Source: Rubritepida sp.
Lineage (GTDB): Bacteria; Pseudomonadota; Alphaproteobacteria; Acetobacterales; Acetobacteraceae
Length of the DNA stretch: 7,552 nt
Assembly (NCBI GenBank): GCA_007129145.1
Contig: SKWC01000156.1
Coordinates: 1-7,552, forward strand
Direction: 5' to 3'
Shown here: positions 1 to 7,552 of the stretch, one piece after another
Layout of the letters: each line of letters starts with the position of its first letter
Position numbering within the stretch: the stretch's first letter is position 1
Translations under genes and position numbers: made by a program
The notes under the pieces: model-generated
Seen by the model: only the letters and a program-made list of their open reading frames with translations
What the model was told of the DNA's origin: nothing
Databases searched by the model: none

Positions 1-389
1 AACCAGGCCACGGGGCGCGGCGCGGGGGTGACGCCCAGCACCGCCGCGAGATGCAGCAGCCGGTGCCCGGGCCGCCTGCCGCCCCGCTTCACCGCGCGCC
101 GCCGCGCCGGCAGCGTCCAGGCGATGGCCGAGCCGCGCAGATCCACCACCAGATCCCACCAGCCCGGCGCCGTCCGCCGCCACAGGTTCAGCCAATGCAG
201 ACCCCAGCGCCGCTTCGGCAGGGCGATGATGCGCGGCCTGCCCGGCATGCGCGCGAAGACGCCCACGGCCGCCGGGCCGCAGGCGATGGTGAAGCGCGCC
301 CCGGGGTGCTGCTGGCGCAGATGCTCCAGCAACCCGGTCGTGAGAAGCGCGTCGCCGATGCGCGAGGCGGTGATGAACAATATCTTCAC
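1..389 (-). CDS. Glycosyltransferase family 9 (ADP-heptose:LPS heptosyltransferase-like), N-terminal part, runs off the left edge
   Basis: Reading leftward from a GTG at 387-389 gives 129 codons with no stop up to the window edge, so the C-terminal part of the gene lies outside. The protein begins (M)KILFITASRIGDALLTTG, which matches the N-terminal Rossmann strand and following helix of GT9 enzymes, with the typical IGD at residues 11-13. A second family hallmark, DLVVDLRGS, is at residues 79-87, followed by a basic stretch (ARRRAVKRGGRRPGHR). GT9 proteins transfer heptose or related sugars from ADP-sugars to lipopolysaccharide core at the cytoplasmic face of the inner membrane. The acceptor cannot be told from this fragment, and the C-terminal nucleotide-sugar-binding half is not visible. 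No ATG lies near the conserved N-terminus, and the Shine-Dalgarno is weak (GGGG directly upstream), so the GTG start is probable rather than certain. The gene is divergent from ygfZ. Family assignment is firm; the specific substrate is unknown. Confidence 0.85.
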   Translation of the reverse strand, partial: MKILFITASRIGDALLTTGLLEHLRQQHPGARFTIACGPAAVGVFARMPGRPRIIALPKRRWGLHWLNLWRRTAPGWWDLVVDLRGSAIAWTLPARRRAVKRGGRRPGHRLLHLAAVLGVTPAPRPVAW

Positions 390-391
390 GC

Positions 392-412
392 CCCGGCTGT
401 AACACGGCCGGG
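392..412. repeat. Inverted repeat CCCGGC-N9-GCCGGG in the divergent intergenic region
   Basis: The arms at 392-397 and 407-412 are exact reverse complements separated by nine bases. The spacer begins with TGTAACA, itself nearly symmetric. The dyad sits just upstream of the GT9 GTG start, in the 60-base gap shared by two divergent genes, so it could be an operator or a 5' leader hairpin of the minus-strand transcript. In DNA this rich in G and C, six-base arms arise easily by chance, so function is only a possibility. Confidence 0.35.
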
Positions 413-420
413 CTTGAGGC

Positions 421-426
421 GGGAGG
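421..426 (+). promoter_or_regulatory. Candidate Shine-Dalgarno of ygfZ (GGGAGG), unusually far from the start
   Basis: GGGAGG is the only strong anti-16S match upstream of the ygfZ ATG at 450. Counted linearly, 23 bases separate it from the ATG, too far for normal initiation. If the 14-base palindrome at 433-446 folds into a hairpin, the remaining spacer is 9 bases, which is near optimal. The bridging is inferred from base counting only. Confidence 0.4.
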
Positions 427-432
427 CGGCCC

Positions 433-446
433 GTCCGATATCGGAC
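433..446. repeat. Perfect 14-bp palindrome GTCCGATATCGGAC just before the ygfZ start
   Basis: The sequence equals its own reverse complement over all 14 bases and ends three bases before the ygfZ ATG. As RNA it can form a five-base-pair stem (GTCCG/CGGAC) with an ATAT loop. As DNA it is a symmetric site of the kind bound by dimeric regulators. It occupies the place where a Shine-Dalgarno would normally lie, which makes a role in ygfZ expression plausible but unproven. Confidence 0.55.
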
Positions 447-449
447 CGC

Positions 450-1277
450 ATGAGCATTGCACATCTGCCCCATCGCGGCGTGATCGAGGTCGCTGGCCCC
501 GACCGCGCGGCCTTCCTGCAGGGCCTTATTTCCAACGACGTGGAGGCGCTGCGCCCCGACGCCGCGGTCTGGGCCGCGCTGCTGACCCCGCAGGGCAAGT
601 GGCTGGCCGACTTCTTCGTGCTCGACGCCGGGGGCGAGGCCTGGCTGCTGGATGTCGAGCGCGCCCAGGCGGAGATGCTGGTGCAGCGCCTGTCGCGCTT
701 CCGCCTGCGCGCCAAGGTGGCGCTGCGCGACGCCTCCGCCGAGTGGCATGTGCACGCCGCCTGGGATGCCAACCCCCCCGAGGGCGTGCTGGCCGCCCGC
801 GACCCCCGCCTGCCCGAGGCCGGCTGGCGCGTCCTGGCGCCGCAGAAGCTGGCCGATGCCGGGGTGGAGGATTACGATCGCTACCGCCTCGCCCTCGGCC
901 TGCCCGACGGCCCGCGGGACCTGGATGCGGAAAAGACCGTGCTGCTGGAAGCGGGCTTCGACGAGCTGCACGGCGTCTCCTGGACCAAGGGCTGCTACAT
1001 GGGCCAGGAGCTGACGGCGCGGACCAAGTATCGCGGCCTGGTCAAGAAGCGCCTCTGCCCCGTGCGGGTCGAGGGGCCCTTGCCGCCGCATGGCACGCCC
1101 GTGCTGCATGAGGGGCGCGAGCTGGGCGAAATGCGCTCCGGCCGCGACGGACGCGGCCTCGCGCTGCTGCGGCTGGAGGCGCTGCGTGCCGGCCCGCTGG
1201 CCTGCGGCGATGCGGTTCTGACGCCGGAGCCGCCCGGCTGGATGAACCTGCCCGCGGAGACCGCAGATGCCGGCTGA
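450..1277 (+). CDS. ygfZ: YgfZ/GcvT-domain protein (CAF17-like, folate-binding, Fe-S cluster-associated)
   Basis: This 275-residue protein resembles the T-protein of glycine cleavage but carries the YgfZ signature KGCYMGQE at residues 180-187, with the conserved cysteine at 182, which the aminomethyltransferase GcvT lacks. Other family blocks are RGVIEVAGPDRAAFLQG near residue 9, LTPQGKWLADF near 45 and YDRYRLALGLP at 142-152. Known YgfZ proteins bind tetrahydrofolate and help assemble or repair Fe-S clusters, for example in the tRNA-modifying enzyme MiaB; they are cytoplasmic in bacteria. The length is somewhat below the E. coli protein (about 326) and in the range I expect for alphaproteobacterial members. 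The frame is open upstream as far as position 51, but that stretch is antisense to the GT9 gene, and homology begins at MSIAHLPHRGV, so ATG 450 is chosen; no other ATG or GTG start lies close. The stop overlaps the next gene by 11 bases, suggesting co-transcription. Confidence 0.92.
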   Translation: MSIAHLPHRGVIEVAGPDRAAFLQGLISNDVEALRPDAAVWAALLTPQGKWLADFFVLDAGGEAWLLDVERAQAEMLVQRLSRFRLRAKVALRDASAEWHVHAAWDANPPEGVLAARDPRLPEAGWRVLAPQKLADAGVEDYDRYRLALGLPDGPRDLDAEKTVLLEAGFDELHGVSWTKGCYMGQELTARTKYRGLVKKRLCPVRVEGPLPPHGTPVLHEGRELGEMRSGRDGRGLALLRLEALRAGPLACGDAVLTPEPPGWMNLPAETADAG

Positions 1278-1749
1278 CCCCACCCCGCCTCAGGAGAGCC
1301 CCGACGGCCCGGCCGTGCCGACTCCCCCGCCGATGATCGTGCTGGGCGGGGTGGCGCTGGCCTGGATCCTGCAGCAGGTGTTTCCCGTTCAGCTCGGTCC
1401 GCCGGCGCCGGAACTCGGCTACATCGTGATCTGCGTCGGCGCGGCGCTGACCGGCTGGGGCCTGATCGCGCTGATCCGCGCCGGCAACGACCCGCGGCCG
1501 GACAAGCCCGACGCCGCCTTCGTCCCCACCGGCCCGTTCCGCTTCGGCCGCAACCCGATCTACTCGGGCATGGTGATCATGCTGACCGGGATCGCGCTGA
1601 TGTGGGGCTCGCTCTGGGCCTGGCTGGCGGTGGGCGGCGTGTTCATCGCGCTGGATTTCGGCGTTGTGCGGCGCGAGGAAGCCTATCTGCGCCTCCGCTT
1701 CGGCCAGCCCTATGAGGATTACTGCGCCCGGGTGCGCCGCTGGTTCTGA
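1267..1749 (+). CDS. Small integral-membrane methyltransferase, isoprenylcysteine carboxyl methyltransferase / phospholipid methyltransferase type
   Basis: The protein has 160 residues. A proline-rich N-terminus (about 1-22) precedes hydrophobic segments at roughly 23-41 and 49-71 and a long hydrophobic stretch at about 99-131 that could form a membrane hairpin. The cofactor-binding C-terminal half shows GPFRFGRNPIYSG at 89-101 and RREEAYLRLRFGQPYEDY at 135-152, ending in VRRWF. These are the two conserved blocks of the ICMT/PEMT-type S-adenosylmethionine methyltransferases, the second carrying the EE, FG and YxxY pattern. Bacterial members are mostly uncharacterised: bacteria lack classical prenylated CAAX proteins, so the substrate (lipid, quinone-like or small isoprenoid) is unknown. 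The start is supported by GGAG at 1256-1259, seven bases from the ATG and inside the end of ygfZ. An in-frame downstream ATG at codon 23 would remove only the proline-rich leader. Family call firm, substrate open. Confidence 0.85.
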   Translation: MPADPTPPQESPDGPAVPTPPPMIVLGGVALAWILQQVFPVQLGPPAPELGYIVICVGAALTGWGLIALIRAGNDPRPDKPDAAFVPTGPFRFGRNPIYSGMVIMLTGIALMWGSLWAWLAVGGVFIALDFGVVRREEAYLRLRFGQPYEDYCARVRRWF

Positions 1750-1757
1750 ACCGCGCG

Positions 1758-1772
1758 GCGCATCCGATGCGT
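1758..1772. terminator. Small dyad in the convergent gap, weak candidate bidirectional terminator
   Basis: CGCAT at 1759-1763 and ATGCG at 1767-1771 are inverted around a three-base CCG loop, extendable by one G-T wobble pair. It lies between the stop of the methyltransferase gene (1749) and the stop of ppdK (1775), where a shared terminator is expected. No T-tract follows on either strand, so intrinsic termination is doubtful; Rho-dependent termination would leave no clear mark. Confidence 0.3.
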
Positions 1773-1774
1773 CC

Positions 1775-4447
<2,673 letters not shown>

Positions 4448-4457
4448 GCGGACATGT

Positions 4458-4462
4458 TCCTT
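4458..4462 (-). promoter_or_regulatory. Shine-Dalgarno of ppdK (AAGGA)
   Basis: AAGGA on the minus strand overlaps the last base of the glyS stop codon and lies ten bases before the ATG at 4445-4447. It supports that ATG over the in-frame GTG at 4463-4465, because the GTG lies upstream of this motif. Its place at the glyS stop suggests ppdK translation may be coupled to glyS termination. Confidence 0.55.
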
Positions 4463-6594
4463 CACGCTTCGATCATGGAGAGGTCCGCCACGCGCTCCAT
4501 GGCGGCCGTCAGTCGGGAGAGGAGACGCAAACGGTTGTGCCGGAAACCGGCCTCGTTCACCAGGGTCCCCTCGAAGAAATCATCCACCGGCCCGCGCAGT
4601 GCGGCCAGGGCGGCCATCGCGGCGGCGAAGTCCTCGTGCCGCAGGGCGAATAGCACCGCATCATCCGCCCTGTCGAGGGCGGCGTTCAGCGCCTGCTCCT
4701 GCGGCATGACCAGAAGAGAGTGATCCACCGCCCCGGTATGCGGGCCATCCTTCTTGTTTTCGATGCGCAGGATATTTTGCGCGCGCTTGTAGGCGGCAAG
4801 GAGGTTGGTGCCCGTTTCGGACTCGACAAGGCTTTGCAGCGCCGCGGCGCGGGCGAGGATGCGCGTGATGTCGTCGTCATGTCCGATGGAGGCGGCCACC
4901 AGGTCATGCCGCGCCCCTTCCGAGCGCAGCTGCACACGCAGGCGTTCCATGAGGAAATCCGCGACGCCCGCGGCGAAGGCCGCCACCATGGGCGGGTGGC
5001 GCCCTTCCGGCGGCGCGCCCACCTTCATCCGCTCGGCCGCCACCGCCATCCCGAACTCCGGCGCGGCGGCCGCCCCGGTTGCCTGCGGATAGCCGAAGAA
5101 CGCCTCGGCCAGCGCGTCATGCAGCGGCAGCCGCAGCCCGTTCTCCCGGATGATCCGGATCACCCCCAGCCCCGCCCGGCGCAGCGCGAAGGGATCGCCC
5201 GAGCCGGTGGGCCGCTCATCCACTGCGAAGAAGCCCGCCAGCTGGTCCAGCTTGTCCGCCAGCGCCACCACCATGGCCACCGGCTCGGCCGGCACCGCGT
5301 CGCCCGGACCCAGCGGGCGGTAGTGCTGCGCGATGGCTTCGGCCACCCGCGCATCCTCGCCCTGCTGGCGGGCGTAGTGCCCGCCCATCACGCCCTGCAG
5401 CTCCGGGAACTCGCCCACCATGCCCGAGGCCAGGTCCGCCTTGCACAGCAGCGCCGCGCGCTCGGCCAGGCCCCGGTCGGCGTGCAGCATGGGCGCGAGG
5501 TGCCCGGCAAGGCGCATCAGCCGCAGCACGCGCTGGCCCTGGCTGCCCAGCTTCGCATGGAAGGTGACGCCCTCCAGCCGCGGCAGCAGATCCTCCAGCC
5601 GCTGCCTGCGGTCCTGGTCCCAGAAGAAGCGCGCATCCGAAAGCCGTGCGCGCAGCACGCGCTCATTGCCGGCCAGCAGCGCCGCCCCGCCGTCGGGCGC
5701 GGCGATGTTCGCCACCATGCCGAAGCGCGCCGCCGCCCGGCCGTCCGGGTGGCGCAGGGCGAAATAGCGCTGGTTCACCCGCATCGAGGTGCGCAGCACC
5801 TCGGCGGGCAGGTCCATGAAACCCTCGTCAATGCGGCCCAGCAGCGGCACGGGCCATTCCACCAGCCCGGCCACCTCGGCCAGCAGCCCGGCGTCGGGCA
5901 CCACCTCCAGCCGCTCGGCGGCGGCCAGGCGCCCCAGCCCCTGCTCGATCACGGCCGCGCGGGCGGCGGCGTCGCGCAGCACGAAGGCATCCTTCAGCCG
6001 CGCGGCATGGTCCGTGGCCGAGGCCACGGCGAAGGCGCCGGGCGCGTGCACCCGATGCCCCTCGGTCAGCGCATCCGCCACCAGCCCATGCGCGTCATCG
6101 CCGCCGCGCGCCAGCGCCACCGGCACGGCCCGGCCGTCCAGCAGCACCAGGATGCGCTGCAGCGGCCGGACCCAATGGAAGCCGCTGCGGCCCCAGCGCA
6201 TGGATTTGGGCCAGGGGAAGGACCACAGCATGTCGGGGATGGCGCGGTGCAGCAGCGCCTCGGCGGTGATGGTCTCGCCCGGGCGGCGCAGCACCCAGAA
6301 GCCGCCCTGCTCCTCCAGCGCCTCGCGCGGGGCGCCGTGCTTGCGCAGGAAGCCGGCCAGCGCCTGCTCCGGCGCGCCGACGCGCGGGCCGCGCTCCTCC
6401 TTCGCCGCAGTCTCGGCCGAGAGCGCCATGGCGCCCACCAGCCCGATGCGCCGCGCCCCATGGAAGCCCTGCGGCGCGCCCTCCATCAGCGGCGCGAGGC
6501 CCTGGGCGGCGAGGCGGCACAGATCCTCGGCGGCGCGCGCCTGCATGCGCGCGGGAATTTCCTCGGTCAGCAGCTCGATTAGCAGCTCGGCCAT
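4462..6594 (-). CDS. glyS: Glycine--tRNA ligase beta subunit
   Basis: This 710-residue protein is the beta subunit of the bacterial tetrameric glycyl-tRNA synthetase; it binds tRNA-Gly while the alpha subunit holds the aminoacylation site. It opens with the family signature MAELLIELLTEEIPARMQ. Further blocks are WPKSMRWG near 129-136, a region typical of the HD-like core with HAKLGSQGQR from 346, KADLASGMVGEFPELQGVMG from 385 and ADKLDQLAGFF at 446-456, then PTGSGDPFALRRAGLG. The C-terminal DALR-type anticodon-binding helical domain shows LLAAYKRAQNIL around 598-609 and FFEGTLVNEAGFRHNRLRLLSRL near the end. Length is usual for the family (about 690-700). It starts one base after the glyQ stop, as expected for subunits needed in equal amounts, and its ribosome-binding region is the G-run at the end of glyQ. 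No truncation or missing block is seen. Confidence 0.97.
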   Translation of the reverse strand: MAELLIELLTEEIPARMQARAAEDLCRLAAQGLAPLMEGAPQGFHGARRIGLVGAMALSAETAAKEERGPRVGAPEQALAGFLRKHGAPREALEEQGGFWVLRRPGETITAEALLHRAIPDMLWSFPWPKSMRWGRSGFHWVRPLQRILVLLDGRAVPVALARGGDDAHGLVADALTEGHRVHAPGAFAVASATDHAARLKDAFVLRDAAARAAVIEQGLGRLAAAERLEVVPDAGLLAEVAGLVEWPVPLLGRIDEGFMDLPAEVLRTSMRVNQRYFALRHPDGRAAARFGMVANIAAPDGGAALLAGNERVLRARLSDARFFWDQDRRQRLEDLLPRLEGVTFHAKLGSQGQRVLRLMRLAGHLAPMLHADRGLAERAALLCKADLASGMVGEFPELQGVMGGHYARQQGEDARVAEAIAQHYRPLGPGDAVPAEPVAMVVALADKLDQLAGFFAVDERPTGSGDPFALRRAGLGVIRIIRENGLRLPLHDALAEAFFGYPQATGAAAAPEFGMAVAAERMKVGAPPEGRHPPMVAAFAAGVADFLMERLRVQLRSEGARHDLVAASIGHDDDITRILARAAALQSLVESETGTNLLAAYKRAQNILRIENKKDGPHTGAVDHSLLVMPQEQALNAALDRADDAVLFALRHEDFAAAMAALAALRGPVDDFFEGTLVNEAGFRHNRLRLLSRLTAAMERVADLSMIEA

Positions 6595-6595
6595 G

Positions 6596-7531
6596 TCAGG
6601 CGGCCCCCCCCAGGGGGGATGCGCCCAGGGGGGATGCGCCCAAGGGGGATGCGCCCAAGGGGGATGCGCCCAGCCAGGTCTCGCAGCACGCCCGCGCCAG
6701 GTTGCGCACGCGCCCGATATAGGCCGCGCGCTCGGTCACGGAGATGGCGCCGCGCGCGTCCAGCAGGTTGAAGCGGTGGCTGGCCTTGATGCACTGGTCA
6801 TAGGCGGGCAGCGCGAGCCCCTGCGCCACCAGGGCGCGGCATTCGACCTCGGCCTCCTCGAAGTGGCGGCGCAGCAGGCTCACATCCGCGTGTTCGAAAT
6901 TATGGGCGCTGTATTCGCGCTCGGCGCGGAGGAACACGTCGCCATAGGTCACGCCCGCATCGTTGAAGCGCAGATCATACACGTTCTCGACGCCCTGGAT
7001 GTACATCGCCAGGCGCTCCAGCCCGTAGGTCAGCTCGCAGCTCGGTACCTCGCAGGGGATGCCGCCCACCTGCTGGAAATAGGTGAACTGCGTCACCTCC
7101 ATGCCGTCGCACCACACCTCCCAGCCCAGCCCCCAGGCGCCGAGCGTGGGGCTCTCCCAATCATCCTCGACGAAGCGGATGTCGTGCAGCGCGGGGTCGA
7201 GGCCGAGTGCGCGGTAGCTGTCCATCAGCAGCGCCTGCGGATCGCGCGGCGAAGGCTTCATGATGACCTGGTACTGGTAGTAGTGCTGCAACCGGTTCGG
7301 ATTCTCGCCATAGCGCCCGTCCGAGGGCCGGCGCGAGGGCTGCACATAGGCCGCACTCCAGGGCTGGGGGCCCAGCGCGCGCAGGGTGGTGGCCGGGTGG
7401 AAGGTGCCCGCGCCCATCTCCATGTCGTAGGGCTGCAGGATCAGGCAGCCCTGCGCCGACCAGAAGGCGTGCAGGCGCAGGATCATCTCCTGGAAACTGG
7501 GGCTTCCGGCAGGGGAGGCTGTGTCGCTCAT
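6596..7531 (-). CDS. glyQ: Glycine--tRNA ligase alpha subunit with a GASPL-repeat C-terminus
   Basis: This 311-residue protein is the catalytic alpha subunit of glycyl-tRNA synthetase, which activates glycine with ATP and charges tRNA-Gly together with GlyS. It is colinear with E. coli GlyQ (303): SFQEMILRLHAFW at 12-24, the motif-2 region QPSRRPSDGRYGENPNR at 64-80, then DIRFVEDDWESPTLGAWGLGWEVW, GMEVTQFTYFQQVGG, ELTYGLERLAMYIQGVE and SHRFNLLDARGAISVTERAAYIGRVR. The conserved core ends at about residue 287 (CCETWL). The E. coli tail, which contains REALGFPM, is replaced here by four GASPL pentapeptides (288-307) and GGAA. That tail is encoded by a tandem DNA repeat and is the one abnormal part of the gene. 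The ATG start fits the family N-terminus, but no Shine-Dalgarno is visible upstream. Function is certain; the effect of the tail is unknown. Confidence 0.97.
   Translation of the reverse strand: MSDTASPAGSPSFQEMILRLHAFWSAQGCLILQPYDMEMGAGTFHPATTLRALGPQPWSAAYVQPSRRPSDGRYGENPNRLQHYYQYQVIMKPSPRDPQALLMDSYRALGLDPALHDIRFVEDDWESPTLGAWGLGWEVWCDGMEVTQFTYFQQVGGIPCEVPSCELTYGLERLAMYIQGVENVYDLRFNDAGVTYGDVFLRAEREYSAHNFEHADVSLLRRHFEEAEVECRALVAQGLALPAYDQCIKASHRFNLLDARGAISVTERAAYIGRVRNLARACCETWLGASPLGASPLGASPLGASPLGGAA
6604..6618 (-). promoter_or_regulatory. C6-T-G8 dyad at the end of glyQ containing the glyS ribosome-binding region
   Basis: On the minus strand six C are followed by T and eight G. The G-run ends nine bases before the glyS ATG and is the only Shine-Dalgarno-like sequence there. 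The C-run just before it could pair with the G-run (for example five pairs around a CTGG loop) and hide it until ribosomes translating the end of glyQ open the structure. Sequence and spacing are seen; the regulatory effect is inferred. Confidence 0.45.
6611..6670 (-). repeat. 15-bp tandem repeat, four exact-length copies, inside the 3' end of glyQ
   Basis: On the plus strand the units are at 6611-6625, 6626-6640, 6641-6655 and 6656-6670. The first two are identical (CAGGGGGGATGCGCC), and the last two are identical to each other, differing from the first pair by a single G-to-A change. On the coding strand each unit reads GGC GCA TCC CCC TTG or CTG, that is Gly-Ala-Ser-Pro-Leu, so the only difference between copies is synonymous. 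The 15-base period keeps the glyQ frame whatever the copy number. The array is a typical product of replication slippage. Confidence 0.95.
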
Positions 7532-7539
7532 GGCCGCGT

Positions 7540-7545
7540 TATGTA
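7540..7545 (-). promoter_or_regulatory. Possible -10 element (TACATA) just upstream of glyQ
   Basis: TACATA on the minus strand matches four of six positions of TATAAT and is the only A/T-rich hexamer in the 21 bases before the glyQ ATG. Eight bases separate it from the ATG, so a normal start site would fall at or within a few bases of the start codon, giving a leaderless or nearly leaderless mRNA. This agrees with the missing Shine-Dalgarno. The -35 region lies beyond the window edge, so the call is weak. Confidence 0.3.
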
Positions 7546-7552
7546 GCGCCCG

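Noticed and set aside
51..449. A 133-codon N-terminal extension of ygfZ on the plus strand
   Set aside because: The extension is antisense to the GT9 gene, has no YgfZ similarity, and conserved homology begins at the ATG at 450.
1751..1758. CCGCGCGG palindrome just after the methyltransferase stop
   Set aside because: An eight-base G/C-only palindrome is expected by chance in DNA of this composition and has no T-tract.
4720..6582. A 620-codon plus-strand open frame antisense to glyS
   Set aside because: It mirrors glyS codon positions, shows no recognisable domain, and is Arg/His/Gln-rich low-complexity sequence; glyS on the other strand is unambiguous.
6611..6670. The tandem array considered as a CRISPR or a replication-type iteron array
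   Set aside because: The units abut without spacers, lie in frame inside a coding region, and have no cas, rep or origin context.
6579..6794. A 71-codon minus-strand frame with GRIPLGRIPPG repeats
   Set aside because: It is an out-of-frame reading of the glyQ 3' end and array; glyQ in the other frame is conserved to residue 287.
5789..7546. A 585-codon plus-strand open frame containing GGCAQ repeats, antisense to glyS and glyQ
   Set aside because: The repeats are just the other strand of the glyQ 15-bp array, and the frame crosses two real minus-strand genes; no start signal or domain is evident.

Overview
The window is gene-dense, very GC-rich DNA (roughly 70% G+C by eye) with a strong third-position G/C bias, so almost every frame stays open. 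Protein features (a short YgfZ with KGCYMGQE, a PpdK starting MTKWVYSFG, a split glyQ/glyS glycyl-tRNA synthetase followed by ppdK, and a family 9 heptosyltransferase-like protein) suggest an alphaproteobacterium, probably Rhodospirillales/Acetobacteraceae-like. This assignment is inferred from memory of the families, not from a search.

Layout from left to right. Positions 1-389, minus strand: N-terminal part of a GT9 glycosyltransferase that runs off the left edge. Positions 390-449: a 60-base divergent intergenic region holding two inverted repeats, one of them a perfect 14-bp palindrome just before the next start codon. Positions 450-1749, plus strand: a two-gene unit, ygfZ (folate-binding, Fe-S-associated) overlapping by 11 bases a small integral-membrane methyltransferase of the isoprenylcysteine/phospholipid methyltransferase type. 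Positions 1750-1774: a short convergent gap with a small dyad. Positions 1775-7531, minus strand: a tight unit read glyQ, glyS, ppdK (glycyl-tRNA synthetase alpha, beta, then pyruvate phosphate dikinase), with a 1-base gap and then a 14-base gap (or a 4-base overlap). The last 21 bases hold the immediate upstream region of glyQ.

GlyQ and GlyS form the alpha2beta2-type glycyl-tRNA synthetase. PpdK interconverts pyruvate and PEP and is a separate metabolic function that shares the transcript. All complete genes look intact and are housekeeping in character; I see no mobile element, CRISPR array, tRNA, rRNA or defence system. The most unusual structure is a four-copy 15-bp tandem repeat that replaces the usual GlyQ C-terminal tail with four GASPL pentapeptides and ends in a C6/G8 dyad that doubles as the glyS ribosome-binding region.
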